Origin: an uncultured Bacteroidales bacterium
GTDB taxonomy: Bacteria > Bacteroidota > Bacteroidia > Bacteroidales > UBA932
DNA: 44,539 bases
NCBI GenBank assembly: GCA_944326365.1
Contig: CALVDR010000023.1
Coordinates: forward strand, 1-44,539
Direction of reading: 5' to 3'
The notes under the pieces are model-generated. The model was not told where the DNA came from. It searched no databases and worked only from the letters and a program-made list of their open reading frames with translations. Position numbers and translations under genes: made by a program. Shown here piece by piece: positions 1-8,862 of this stretch (within the stretch, counting starts at the first letter, position 1; the number at the start of each line of letters is the position of its first letter).

Positions 1-76
1 AGATTTCGAAGAAATCGTAACGTCAGTTCGACGAAGTCTCTGGTACTGAGTAGAATAATTCGTCGAACTGACGTTA
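1..76. repeat. Right end of a hairpin-rich dispersed element (copy 1, truncated by window edge)
   Basis: Positions 2-16 form a small hairpin (GATTTC, loop GAA, GAAATC). Positions 18-35 and 59-76 are a perfect 18-bp inverted repeat with a 23-nt loop. The same sequence, with a paired T-A to C-G change in the stem, occurs at 12465-12540 as the right end of a longer element. The element stops four bases before the CYTH start codon. Only its right end is visible here, and its mobility is inferred from the two copies. Confidence 0.85.
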
Positions 77-80
77 GGTT

Positions 81-566
81 ATGAATATAGAAATCGAAAG
101 GAAGTTCCTGGTAAAGGATGAGTCGTTCAAGAGCATGGCGACTGAGAGTCACAGGCTGACTCAGGGGTATATCTGCAAGGAAAGCGGCAGGACTGTCAGA
201 GTCCGGCTGTGGGACGACAAGGGCTACCTCACCATCAAAGGTGCAGGAAGCGCGAGCGGGATGAGCAGATACGAGTGGGAAAAGGAAATATCGGCAGAAG
301 ATGCCAGAGACCTTTTCATGCTCTGCCAGAGCGGAATAATAGACAAGACCAGATACATAGTCCCGGTGGACGGGAAGACATTCGAAGTGGATGAATTCTA
401 CGGAGAAAATGCCGGCCTGGTCATGGCCGAAATCGAACTGGAATCCGAAGACGCAGCTTTCACCAGGCCTTCATGGCTCGGAAAAGAAGTCACCGGCGAC
501 CGCCGCTACTACAACTCCATGCTTTCCGTCCACCCGTTCTCGGAATGGAGGCAAGACTCCAACTAA
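81..566 (+). CDS. CYTH domain protein (triphosphate tunnel metalloenzyme)
   Basis: A 161-aa single-domain CYTH protein, the normal size for short bacterial members. The family signature ExExK is at residues 4-8 (E4, E6, K8). The basic and acidic strands that line the tunnel are visible: RVRL at 40-43, LTIKG at 50-54, RYEWEKEI at 63-70, FEVDEFYG at 101-108 and a Glu-rich strand near 117-123. The C-terminal WLGKEVTGDRRYYN block is also typical. Members usually hydrolyse inorganic triphosphate or nucleoside triphosphates with a divalent metal in the cytosol, and a few are class IV adenylate cyclases; the substrate cannot be read from sequence. The only reasonable start lies four bases after a repeat element, which therefore forms its 5' untranslated region. 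It converges on the pseudouridine synthase gene. Confidence 0.9.
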   Translation: MNIEIERKFLVKDESFKSMATESHRLTQGYICKESGRTVRVRLWDDKGYLTIKGAGSASGMSRYEWEKEISAEDARDLFMLCQSGIIDKTRYIVPVDGKTFEVDEFYGENAGLVMAEIELESEDAAFTRPSWLGKEVTGDRRYYNSMLSVHPFSEWRQDSN

Positions 567-644
567 CCGCATTTTCAGCCCGTAGCGTTGTTAGTCCGGA
601 GGTTTCTGTCAGGGAAAGGCAGGCCTTGAAATTACACCTTTTTT

Positions 645-1394
645 TCAGTTTTCCTCAACAAATGAATTTCCGGTGATATCAGACGGAATGATATTGGCCC
701 AGGACTGAGGCAGAGGGGCCTCTATGGTCATCTCCTCTTTTCTGACAGGATGGATGAAATTCACCCTCCGCGAATGAAGGCTGATGCAGCCGTCCGGATT
801 CGAACGCGGGGCTCCGTATTTCAGATCGCCTTTGATGACGCACCCCATATCGGAAAGCTGGCATCTGATCTGATGATGTCTGCCGGTAAGCAGCTTCACC
901 TCCACCAGCCAGTACCGCTCGGTCTTGCACAGCAACCTGTATTCCAGTTCAGCCAGTCTGGCATCCTTTCTCATGGATCCGGGCCTGCACATGTACGACT
1001 TGTTCTGAGCCTCGTTCCTCCAGATGTAGCCCGATAGCTTTCCCTCAGGCTGCGGCGGCCCGGCACAGACCAGGGCCCAGTAATATTTGTGGATACCGCC
1101 TGTGCGGAACATTTCATTCAGACGAACCAGAGCCTTTGAAGTCTTGGACAGTATGGTGATCCCGCTCACCGGCCTGTCCAGACGGTGCGGCACACCCAGG
1201 AACACACTGCCTGGCTTGGCGTCACGCATGGCGATGAAGGACTTGTACAGGTCTGTCAGTGTCTCGTCGCTGGTCTTGTCAGCCTGGACTATCTCCCCTG
1301 CCCTTTTGTTAACGACAAGAAGGTGATTGTCCTCATACAATATACGGCTTTCCGCATCCCTATATTCTTCGTCAGATAATGTCCGGTACTGCAT
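645..1394 (-). CDS. RluA-family RNA pseudouridine synthase
   Basis: A 249-aa protein of the RluA/RluC/RluD family, which converts specific uridines in rRNA or tRNA to pseudouridine. The catalytic motif HRLDRPVSG is at residues 70-78, with Asp73 the expected nucleophile. Other family blocks are the N-terminal YEDNHLLVVNK strand and a C-terminal GRHHQIRCQL segment. No S4 RNA-binding domain precedes the catalytic domain, which suits the short RluA-type members. The target nucleotide is not predictable. The ATG at 1394 is supported by a -7 box at 1414-1421, leaving a leader of only about 15 nt. The gene is divergent from dnaK. Confidence 0.93.
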   Translation of the reverse strand: MQYRTLSDEEYRDAESRILYEDNHLLVVNKRAGEIVQADKTSDETLTDLYKSFIAMRDAKPGSVFLGVPHRLDRPVSGITILSKTSKALVRLNEMFRTGGIHKYYWALVCAGPPQPEGKLSGYIWRNEAQNKSYMCRPGSMRKDARLAELEYRLLCKTERYWLVEVKLLTGRHHQIRCQLSDMGCVIKGDLKYGAPRSNPDGCISLHSRRVNFIHPVRKEEMTIEAPLPQSWANIIPSDITGNSFVEEN

Positions 1395-1413
1395 CTTCTC
1401 ACATTTTGTCCGG

Positions 1414-1421
1414 CAAAGATA
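1414..1421 (-). promoter_or_regulatory. -7 promoter box of the pseudouridine synthase gene
   Basis: Reads TATCTTTG on the minus strand, an exact match to the Bacteroidetes -7 consensus TAnnTTTG, 20 nt upstream of the start codon. Confidence 0.6.
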
Positions 1422-1443
1422 GTGATAAGCCGCGACATTTTAC

Positions 1444-1456
1444 TGACATTTTGTCA
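1444..1456. promoter_or_regulatory. Palindrome TGACA-TTT-TGTCA upstream of dnaK
   Basis: A perfect 5-3-5 inverted repeat in the dnaK/pseudouridine-synthase divergent region, 172 bp before the dnaK start. Just beyond it is TATTTTCG (1457-1464 region), one base off the -7 consensus. A half-similar ATTTTGTC lies at 1403-1410. It could be an operator or part of a stress promoter; this is inference. Confidence 0.35.
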
Positions 1457-1628
1457 TATTTTCGGAGTTTCCAGGGATTGGCACAGGTTTCGATATTCGG
1501 GAGTCGTCATCCGGAACGGACGGAGGGTCCGGAAAGGATGGCAAAGACATTATATGAACATTGTCCGAAGGATATGGAAATTGTCCGGAGGACGGAAAAA
1601 GAAAATAAATTAAAAGGAGAAACATATT

Positions 1629-3524
1629 ATGGGAAAAATCATTGGTATTGACTTGGGAACCACGAACTCTTGCGTGGCAGTCATGGAAGGCAACGAGCCT
1701 ACCGTCATCATCAACAATGAGGGACAGAGGACTACCCCTTCCGTAGTCGCTTTCACTGACGGCGGCGAAAGGAAAATCGGTAATCCGGCCAAAAGGCAGG
1801 CCATCACGAACCCTCACAAGACAGTGTTCTCTATCAAAAGGTTCATGGGCGAGACTTACGACCAGGTAACCAAGGAAATAGAGAGAGTGCCTTACAAGGT
1901 GGTCCGCGGCGACAACAATACCCCGAGGGTAGACATCGACGGAAGGCTTTACACTCCGCAGGAAATTTCAGCCATGATTCTTCAGAAGATGAAGAAGACT
2001 GCAGAGGAATATCTGAGACAGGATGTCACGGAAGCTGTCATCACAGTGCCTGCATACTTCTCCGATTCACAGAGACAGGCCACCAAGGAAGCCGGTAAAA
2101 TCGCAGGTCTGGATGTAAAGCGTATCATCAACGAGCCTACCGCAGCCGCTCTGGCATACGGCCTTGACAAGAAGAACAAGGATATGAAGATCGCAGTGTA
2201 CGACCTCGGCGGCGGTACATTCGATATATCCATCATGGAACTGGGTGACGGTGTGTTCGAAGTGAAATCCACCAACGGCGACACTCACCTCGGAGGTGAT
2301 GATTTCGACCAGGTGATCATAGACTGGCTGGCTTCAGAGTTCGCTGCAGAAAACGGCGGTATCGACCTGAAGAAAGACCCGATGGCACTTCAGAGACTGA
2401 AGGAAGCAGCAGAGAAAGCGAAGATAGAGCTTTCAAGCCAGACTTCCACGGAAATCAACCTTCCGTATATCATGCCTGTAGACGGTATTCCTAAACATCT
2501 GGTAAAGACTCTGACCAGGGCCAAATTCGAGCAGCTTGCAGACGACCTCATCCAGAAGACTATCGAGCCATGCCGCAAGGCACTGTCAGACGCAGGCTAC
2601 ACTGCTTCAGACATCGACGAAGTCCTGCTTGTCGGCGGTTCGACACGTATCCCTGCCATCCAGGCTATCGTGGAGAAATTCTTCGGCAAGGCTCCGAACA
2701 AGAGCGTGAACCCGGACGAAGTAGTGGCTATCGGTGCCGCCATCCAGGGAGGTGTGCTTGCAGGTGACGTGAAAGACGTGCTTCTGCTGGATGTGACTCC
2801 GCTGTCTCTCGGTATCGAGACTCTGGGCGGCGTGATGACCAAGCTTATCGAATCCAACACCACTATCCCGACCAGAAAGTCGCAGGTATTCTCTACCGCA
2901 GCCGACAACCAGCCTTCAGTGGAGATACATGTACTCCAGGGAGAAAGACCTATGGCCAAAGACAACAAGGAGATCGGAAGATTCCATCTGGACGGCATAG
3001 CCCCGGCTCCGAGAGGCGTTCCTCAGATCGAAGTGACATTCGATATCGATGCGAACGGTATCCTGAACGTATCGGCCAAGGACAAGGCTACCGGCAAGGA
3101 GCAGAACATCAGGATCGAAGCATCTTCAGGACTGAGCGACGAGGAGATCAAGAGGATGCGTGACGAAGCCAAGGCCAACGAGGCTGCCGACAACGCCGAA
3201 AAGGAAAGGGTCGACAAGATCAACAACGCAGACGCCATGTGCTTCCAGACTGAAAAGAATCTGAAAGAATACGGCGACAAGATTCCTGCCGACAAGAAAG
3301 GCGCGATAGAGTCTGCCCTGAACAGTCTGAAAGAGGCTGTCAAGAACCAGAACATAGCAGACATCGACAAGTACAACAGCGAGCTTGAGGCAGCATGGCA
3401 CGCAGCTTCAGAAGACATGGCCAAAGCTGCAGGAGCCCAGCAGGGCGGACCTCAGGGACCGTTCCAGGGAGGTCCTCAGGGGCCTCAGAACGGACCTGAC
3501 AACCAGGGACCTGACGAGCAGTAA
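1629..3524 (+). CDS. dnaK: Chaperone DnaK (Hsp70)
   Basis: A 631-aa Hsp70 chaperone of normal length. The ATPase domain starts with GIDLGTTNS at residues 6-14 and contains the phosphate-binding DLGGGTFD and the conserved VTVPAYF block. The substrate-binding domain follows with TPLSLGIET and the [11 protein letters not shown] strand. The C-terminus is a Gly-, Pro- and Gln-rich tail ending in GPDEQ. It refolds and protects cytosolic proteins with DnaJ and GrpE, which are not adjacent here. The start is supported by a genuine Shine-Dalgarno AGGAGA at 1615-1620, uncommon among its neighbours. A strong terminator follows, so it is probably a single-gene transcript. Confidence 0.99.
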   Translation: MGKIIGIDLGTTNSCVAVMEGNEPTVIINNEGQRTTPSVVAFTDGGERKIGNPAKRQAITNPHKTVFSIKRFMGETYDQVTKEIERVPYKVVRGDNNTPRVDIDGRLYTPQEISAMILQKMKKTAEEYLRQDVTEAVITVPAYFSDSQRQATKEAGKIAGLDVKRIINEPTAAALAYGLDKKNKDMKIAVYDLGGGTFDISIMELGDGVFEVKSTNGDTHLGGDDFDQVIIDWLASEFAAENGGIDLKKDPMALQRLKEAAEKAKIELSSQTSTEINLPYIMPVDGIPKHLVKTLTRAKFEQLADDLIQKTIEPCRKALSDAGYTASDIDEVLLVGGSTRIPAIQAIVEKFFGKAPNKSVNPDEVVAIGAAIQGGVLAGDVKDVLLLDVTPLSLGIETLGGVMTKLIESNTTIPTRKSQVFSTAADNQPSVEIHVLQGERPMAKDNKEIGRFHLDGIAPAPRGVPQIEVTFDIDANGILNVSAKDKATGKEQNIRIEASSGLSDEEIKRMRDEAKANEAADNAEKERVDKINNADAMCFQTEKNLKEYGDKIPADKKGAIESALNSLKEAVKNQNIADIDKYNSELEAAWHAASEDMAKAAGAQQGGPQGPFQGGPQGPQNGPDNQGPDEQ

Positions 3525-3566
3525 AAGTGATCGGAAGAAGTCTTCCGGAACTTTTGAAGATATGGG

Positions 3567-3608
3567 AGGAGGTGATTCATGGAGAATTCCAGGATCACCT
3601 CCTTTTTT
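3567..3608 (+). terminator. Rho-independent terminator of dnaK
   Basis: AGGAGGTGAT (3567-3576) pairs perfectly with ATCACCTCCT (3594-3603). Inside is a short TGGA/TCCA stem, and a run of six T ends at 3608. A second small hairpin, CGGAAGA-AG-TCTTCCG, lies at 3532-3547, just after the dnaK stop. Confidence 0.9.
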
Positions 3609-3714
3609 GTCCTTTCCGGTCACATCAGTCCAACGATGACACCGGGTCTGTGCCACCAGACGTCAGTCCGTGGAATTATTCTACCCGGCACCGGAGACTT
3701 CACCGGACTCATGT

Positions 3715-4791
3715 TCATTTCAGCACAAAATCCGAAACATTCTTCAGCCCGACAAGTCCGTAATAGGAACTCTCGATATCTCCTTTCAGGCAGACAAGCC
3801 TGCCGAGCATTTCAGGATTTGCAGACAGATTCAGGGCATCCCTGACATCTCCTGAAGGAAGCTGGACCGCGATACAGCTTTCCCTCGAAGAAACGGAAGA
3901 CCGCGGTCCGAGAAGCAGATTCGAAGCCGACTTGAACGGAGGATCGAAAGATGCATTCGCGGAAGTCAGGTCACCGCCCACGATAAACCCCGACACCCAG
4001 ACGTCATCCATCCCGATATTGTCCATGGCCTCACTTACGGTCATCGCGGCATCGACAGACACCCCGCCGGAATCACCGCTTCCGATGACATAGGACTCGT
4101 TCGTCCACACTCTGGACGTGTCCAGACTGATAGTGATGCCGCGGGATGAGGCTTCTACACCTCCAGACGCCACAGACACTTTCAGCGTCAGAATCTCCTG
4201 CGAGACCAGTGTGCGCGTCAGGAGAACGGTCTCTTCCCCGTCATCATAAAGCACCAGAGAAACTGTTCCGGGGCTGAAATATGCTATACGGGTTTCTGAA
4301 TAGCTGTACATCAGCCTGCTCCCGCCGGCCTTGATGAAAAGCACGCCCTCAGGATATTCCGTGAGGAAGTCCGGCGATATGTCCAGTCTGATCCCGGAAT
4401 TTATCTGACGGCAGCCCAGCTCTACAGTCATGGTTCCGGCCGGAGGCACCACGACACACTGTTCGTCACCATACTGCGGTGCCGAAAACTTCAGCCCGGA
4501 AAAATCCTCGGACCTGACGAATATGCGATAGCTCCCTGGATCCACATCCATGGTTTCCGGAAGATCCTTGTATACTCCGTCGAAAACCGTCCCTCCTGAC
4601 TCATCCGAGACTGTAATAAGAAATTCGTTCGTATCCGGCAGCTCCCGTGAAATTTTCGACACTTCTTTCGGATTGCTTTCGAATTTGAACATCAGCGTTC
4701 CTGCCGCCGTATCTTCCTTCACCGTTTTCCTGCATGAAAGTCCCGGGAACAGCACCGCGCACAGCAGCATGGCTGCGAAAACCTTTTTCAT
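3715..4791 (-). CDS. DUF4493-type surface lipoprotein
   Basis: A 358-aa predicted lipoprotein: a short hydrophobic signal followed by LSC with Cys20 as the lipidation site. The N-terminal half resembles DUF4493 proteins of Bacteroidales: an early GTLMFKFE strand, then alternating beta segments with the DPGSYRIFV pattern. The last third looks like a DUF6359-type OB-like domain, with TVSEAMDNIGMDDVWVSGFIVG near residues 250-275. Both families are found on Bacteroidales cell-surface proteins, and no enzymatic role is established for them. The start is the first Met, with a -7 box about 42 nt upstream. It stands alone between dnaK and the metallo-hydrolase. The family call is from pattern recognition and the exact function is unknown. 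Confidence 0.75.
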   Translation of the reverse strand: MKKVFAAMLLCAVLFPGLSCRKTVKEDTAAGTLMFKFESNPKEVSKISRELPDTNEFLITVSDESGGTVFDGVYKDLPETMDVDPGSYRIFVRSEDFSGLKFSAPQYGDEQCVVVPPAGTMTVELGCRQINSGIRLDISPDFLTEYPEGVLFIKAGGSRLMYSYSETRIAYFSPGTVSLVLYDDGEETVLLTRTLVSQEILTLKVSVASGGVEASSRGITISLDTSRVWTNESYVIGSGDSGGVSVDAAMTVSEAMDNIGMDDVWVSGFIVGGDLTSANASFDPPFKSASNLLLGPRSSVSSRESCIAVQLPSGDVRDALNLSANPEMLGRLVCLKGDIESSYYGLVGLKNVSDFVLK

Positions 4792-4832
4792 TTTACCTCC
4801 TTTTTTACCCGCCGCACCATCGCAGCTTGAGG

Positions 4833-4840
4833 CAAAAATA
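4833..4840 (-). promoter_or_regulatory. -7 promoter box of the DUF4493 lipoprotein gene
   Basis: TATTTTTG on the minus strand, an exact TAnnTTTG match, 42 nt upstream of the start. Upstream on that strand is a T-rich stretch containing TTTTTG at 23 nt spacing, slightly long for a -33 box. Confidence 0.55.
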
Positions 4841-4900
4841 GATTTTCACGCCATCTCCGACTGCAAAAAAAAGAAAAAAGAATGTAAAAAAAGGAAAAAA

Positions 4901-5695
4901 CTACAGATTGAACACGGGAGACGGACAGGTGCGCGGAAGGCAGCGGAGATGGATGGTGCCTTTTTCTATCCCGACTTCCTGAAGAGCCTGCACGGAGGCT
5001 GAATATGCCAGTTCCGGTGTATTGTTGTTCTCACTCAGGTGACAGAGGAAGATGTTCCGCAGCCCCGGATGTACTATCCGTTTCAGGGCAGCGGCGCATT
5101 CGTCATTGCTCAGATGTCCGCATCCCCTGACTATGCGCTGCTTGAGTTCGGGAGTATATGGACCGTTCTGCAGCATGTACGAATCATAATTCGACTCAAT
5201 CACCAATGTATCGGCCTGGCAGGCATATTCCACAGCTTCATCCGTGATCCTGCCGACATCGGTCATTATCACGAACTTGTGCCCCTCAATGCTTATCGCA
5301 TAGCCCACGGTCTGCCTGGCATCGTGAGGAACTTCGAAGAACCTGACTGAAATGCCTGAAAGTTCCACTGACTCTCCGTCTGGAATGACATGCCTGTACG
5401 GCCCTATGACCGATGATGTGAAAGAATGGCAGGCCAGAACCCCGTCTATCACCGATGTGGTATAGACCGGCTTGTGAAGTTTCTTGCAGAAGGAGCCCAG
5501 GAACTTGATATGGTCCAGATGCGAGTGTGTCACCAGGACAGCCTGGACCGTATCAGGATTTATATTATGATCCTTGAACATTCTCACCAGCTTTCTGCAG
5601 CTGGCTCCGGCATCTATGAGAATTCCTTTCTCTTCCGTCCCGAGATAGTAGCAGTTTCCGCAGCTTCCGCTGGAAAGACTAAAGAACTTCAACAT
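4901..5695 (-). CDS. MBL-fold metallo-hydrolase (WalJ/YycJ-like)
   Basis: A 264-aa metallo-beta-lactamase-fold hydrolase without a signal peptide, so cytosolic. The metal-binding motif THSHLDH has H57, H59, D61 and H62. Later ligands are suggested by PHDARQTVGY, MTDVGRI and the terminal LCHLSENNN, and the N-terminal SLSSGSCGNCYYLG is typical of the YycJ/WalJ group. In Firmicutes WalJ is linked to cell-wall and DNA-replication coordination and has nuclease-like features; in Bacteroidales the substrate is not established. It lies 18 bp downstream of the TPR gene on the same strand and is probably co-transcribed with it. Confidence 0.88.
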   Translation of the reverse strand: MLKFFSLSSGSCGNCYYLGTEEKGILIDAGASCRKLVRMFKDHNINPDTVQAVLVTHSHLDHIKFLGSFCKKLHKPVYTTSVIDGVLACHSFTSSVIGPYRHVIPDGESVELSGISVRFFEVPHDARQTVGYAISIEGHKFVIMTDVGRITDEAVEYACQADTLVIESNYDSYMLQNGPYTPELKQRIVRGCGHLSNDECAAALKRIVHPGLRNIFLCHLSENNNTPELAYSASVQALQEVGIEKGTIHLRCLPRTCPSPVFNL

Positions 5696-5713
5696 CTTGC
5701 AGACTTCCCTCCA

Positions 5714-7732
5714 TCAATTTTCTTCTTCGCAATATTTGTTTATGACACTGTATGCCTCCTGGACCCCCAGTTCACCGGCACGGGACAGGTCGATACATCC
5801 CTTCTCCCGGTCTTTCAGATATATCAGGACGAGCCCCCTGTTGAAATATGCGTCACCCATGTACGGATACAGTTCTATAGCCCTGGTAAAGCTCTCGATC
5901 GAGCTGATATGCTCGGCTGAAAGACAATACAGATTTCCCAGATTGAAATGGAAATAAGGCATGTCCGGAACTGTTTCCACAGCCGACTTCATGTCGGCAA
6001 TGGCTTCAGAGTAGTCGTACTGATGCGTGATCTGGTCTCTGACCCTGGCCCTGGTATTTCCGGAGTCATCCATGCTCAGAACCTGGACATTGCTTTCGAT
6101 GGACGAGATGAACTCTATCATCCGCGCCCTGAGCACAGCCCGGTTCATGTAATAGAAAGCCTTGTAGTATTTCTCCAGCCCGGTGTCCCCGGAAGACTCT
6201 ACGGCACGGTCATAATAGCCGAGAGCAGAGTTGTACTGCCGTGTCTCCGTCTCATACAAAGCCCGACCGAAGCTGTTTTCAGGACCATCCGAAGCCGAAC
6301 CGTACAGGACCTGCTCAGCCTGGGCCATGACAGCATCATCCGCCCGGAGTGTATCCGAACTCGTCAGGGTCAGGCCTACCATGGCATCATTCATGAAACG
6401 GCTCAGCAGAGGATTCTCGTACCTGTGTTCCAGCGCATACTGGACATCAGGTTTCCTTTCAGACAGCACGAACCTGTACAGAGGGCGCAGACGTACATCG
6501 ATATCCCTGTGCTGCAGAAGTTCGTCATCAAAGCCTTTGCGGGCAAAGTCCGCATCGAGTGCAAGCAGGGCATTGTATTTCCTGGTAGTATCGGCAAATG
6601 AAGCCTCACCGGAAGCTGTCTTCTGCCTGTATTCCTGCACCTTCTTCTGTGCGGTTTCATAATCCTGCTTCGAAGAGGCGTAGTCACCGAGCATATTCTT
6701 CACATAAGCCCTGTTCATATAAGCTTTCGCAAAGTCCGGATAAAGGCTTATGGCTTTGTCATAGTCCTCCAGAGCGTCTTCATACCTGCCGAGTTCTATG
6801 AATATGGAAGCCCGGTTGAAATAAGCAAGCACATTTTCCGGATTTATGTTCAGCACCCTGTCCATATCCGAAAGCGCCGACTCGAAATCCCCCACCTGGG
6901 CGCTGATAAGTCCCCTGTTGTACAGGGTCAGGGCATTCCCTGGCTCATCTCTGAGAACCCTGTTCAGGTCCGACATCGCGCTGATATAGTCCTGCTTTTC
7001 ATAGTACATTATGGCCCTGTTGAAATATGCGAACGTGTTCGAAGTATCCAAAGCTATGGCCTTGTCCATGTCGGCGATGGCATCTTCATACTGATGGCGG
7101 GAAGCATATACGCGGCCCCGTCTGATATATCCCTCTGGATCGAACCTGTCGAGTCTGATAGCCTTGTTGTAGTCAGCCAGGGCGCTGGTCGTGTCTTTCA
7201 GGAAAAGATAGCATGCTCCCCTGTTAAGATACGCCGACGGGTCCTTAGGTTCTTTCCTGATGTATCTGTTGAAATCGGCGACAGCCTCGTCAAACCGCTG
7301 GGAAAGGAAATAGGTCACTCCCCTGCTGAAGTACAGTCCGACGAAACCGGGACGCAGGCCGATAGCCTTCTCATAGTCCTTCAAAGCATCCTCATACCTT
7401 CCCGACCTGCTCAGGGTTATGGCCCGATAGTGGTAGCCGGACGTGAATACGGGATTCTGTCTGACGGAGGTATTGAAATCATTGTACGCACCGCGTACAT
7501 CCCCCAGATTGTATTTCGCGATTCCCCGGAAGAAATATGTCATGTAATTCGTCGAGTCGAGGGAGGCGAGAATGTTGAAATTCTCGATGGCATTGGCATA
7601 CTTGCCATCCAAAATGGCCTGACGGCCTCTGAAAAAGAAGACATTCGTGTCATACTGCGCCATTGACTCCTTCACGCAAAGCGTGAGGAGCAATGCCAAT
7701 ATTAAAGATATTTTCCTGACCAGACCCGACAC
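5714..7732 (-). CDS. Exported tetratricopeptide-repeat protein
   Basis: A 672-aa protein with a signal peptide (hydrophobic residues 8-22, ending near MAQ at 24-26). It is followed by about ten consecutive TPR units to roughly residue 370, each with the typical A-Y-x-N-R-G / Y-x-x-A-x-x-D-Y pattern. After a less regular middle (about 370-560) two or more further TPRs lie near 590-660. TPR superhelices bind partner proteins; here the compartment is periplasmic or outer membrane. No catalytic domain is visible. It heads a probable two-gene unit with the metallo-hydrolase and is divergent from the M28 peptidase. Confidence 0.88.
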   Translation of the reverse strand: MSGLVRKISLILALLLTLCVKESMAQYDTNVFFFRGRQAILDGKYANAIENFNILASLDSTNYMTYFFRGIAKYNLGDVRGAYNDFNTSVRQNPVFTSGYHYRAITLSRSGRYEDALKDYEKAIGLRPGFVGLYFSRGVTYFLSQRFDEAVADFNRYIRKEPKDPSAYLNRGACYLFLKDTTSALADYNKAIRLDRFDPEGYIRRGRVYASRHQYEDAIADMDKAIALDTSNTFAYFNRAIMYYEKQDYISAMSDLNRVLRDEPGNALTLYNRGLISAQVGDFESALSDMDRVLNINPENVLAYFNRASIFIELGRYEDALEDYDKAISLYPDFAKAYMNRAYVKNMLGDYASSKQDYETAQKKVQEYRQKTASGEASFADTTRKYNALLALDADFARKGFDDELLQHRDIDVRLRPLYRFVLSERKPDVQYALEHRYENPLLSRFMNDAMVGLTLTSSDTLRADDAVMAQAEQVLYGSASDGPENSFGRALYETETRQYNSALGYYDRAVESSGDTGLEKYYKAFYYMNRAVLRARMIEFISSIESNVQVLSMDDSGNTRARVRDQITHQYDYSEAIADMKSAVETVPDMPYFHFNLGNLYCLSAEHISSIESFTRAIELYPYMGDAYFNRGLVLIYLKDREKGCIDLSRAGELGVQEAYSVINKYCEEEN

Positions 7733-7766
7733 TTTATAAAAATTTCCGTTTAATGCATTATTTTCC

Positions 7767-7774
7767 TAATTTTG
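7767..7774 (+). promoter_or_regulatory. -7 promoter box of the M28 peptidase gene
   Basis: TAATTTTG on the plus strand, an exact TAnnTTTG match. It falls downstream of the most upstream in-frame ATG (7753) and so favours the internal start at 7843. Confidence 0.55.
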
Positions 7775-7842
7775 CCCGCCCGGAAACGGACAAGCTACAA
7801 AGATACGCAAACAAATCATTTATCGTGCCGCCAAAATATAAA

Positions 7843-8859
7843 ATGGACAAAAAAAAGTTTACATACCTGACCTCAGCTCTCCTCCTGCTCATATCAGGCA
7901 GCATTTCGCTTTATGGGCAGAGCTTCTGGATAAGCAATGATACGGCAGCACACAATCTGGTATGGGAAGAAAAACTCAGAAAGAGGATTGATTTTCTGGC
8001 CGATTCGCTGTGCGGGGGCCGTGCGACAGGGAGCAGGGGCGCTACGGAAGCGGCTGCATGGCTTATCAGGCATTTCAGGGATGCAGGGCTGATGCCGCTG
8101 GACAGCACATATTCGAAGCATGTGTTTGCAGGACACGGAACTGTAGGGCACAATATCGTCGGTATGATTCCAGGCTCACGGATAAAGCCGGCAGACTCAT
8201 ATATCATAATAGGCGCGCATTACGATCATCTGGGAGTTCTCGGAGGGAAGATGTATCCTGGAGCTGACAACAATGCATCCGGCGTAGCGGCCATGATGAG
8301 TCTGGCAGACATGTTTTCCGCAATGAGAAAAGCAGGAAGGACGTATGACAGGAGCATCATATTCGTGGCATTCGATGCGAAGGAGATGAATATGGCGGGA
8401 TCAGAGGCCTTCTGGAGGATGATAGAGAACGGGGAACTCACAGATCCGGTTTCAGGCAAACCGATCACTCCGGAAAAAATCCATGCCATGGCGAATCTGG
8501 AACAGATAGGCAGTTCGCTGGCTCCGCTTTCGTCCGGAAGAAAAGACTATCTTATAGCATTGGGGCTCAATACTTTGCCAGCATCGGAAAGGAATCTGCT
8601 GTCTCTGTGCAACCGTTTCTACGGAACACATCTCGAACTTTCGGAAACCTACTATGGCAGCGAGAGATTCACCGAGGTCTTCTACGGCATATCGGACCAG
8701 AAGGTTTTCGCACGGAACGGCGTACCTGCAGTATTCTTCACATCCGGCATCACGCTGAACACATTCAAGACGCATGACACAGTCGGCACCCTCGATCTGG
8801 AAGTACTGAGGACCAGGGTCATCCTGATTTTCCACTGGATAGAGAAACTGCTCGGCTGA
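7843..8859 (+). CDS. M28-family zinc peptidase-like lipoprotein or secreted protein
   Basis: A 338-aa exported M28-family protein. The start at 7843 gives a clean signal peptide (MDKKKF, hydrophobic core, ending SLYGQ) and lies downstream of the -7 box; an earlier ATG at 7753 precedes the promoter. The zinc-site blocks are recognisable: GAHYDHLG (H126, D128), PGADNNASG (D142 bridging), a Glu at 181, NLEQIG (E220 where Asp is usual) and a late THDTVGTLD His. The residue just before Glu181, normally the catalytic general-base Glu of the EE pair, is Lys180 in AKEMNMAGS. It may therefore be inactive or work differently from classical M28 aminopeptidases. It converges on the glycosyltransferase gene with three bases between stops. 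Confidence 0.88.
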   Translation: MDKKKFTYLTSALLLLISGSISLYGQSFWISNDTAAHNLVWEEKLRKRIDFLADSLCGGRATGSRGATEAAAWLIRHFRDAGLMPLDSTYSKHVFAGHGTVGHNIVGMIPGSRIKPADSYIIIGAHYDHLGVLGGKMYPGADNNASGVAAMMSLADMFSAMRKAGRTYDRSIIFVAFDAKEMNMAGSEAFWRMIENGELTDPVSGKPITPEKIHAMANLEQIGSSLAPLSSGRKDYLIALGLNTLPASERNLLSLCNRFYGTHLELSETYYGSERFTEVFYGISDQKVFARNGVPAVFFTSGITLNTFKTHDTVGTLDLEVLRTRVILIFHWIEKLLG

Positions 8860-8862
8860 ATC

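Noticed and set aside
567..644. Small hairpin AAGGC/GCCTT followed by T-run after CYTH
   Set aside because: Stem of only five pairs with a two-base loop; too weak to call a terminator.
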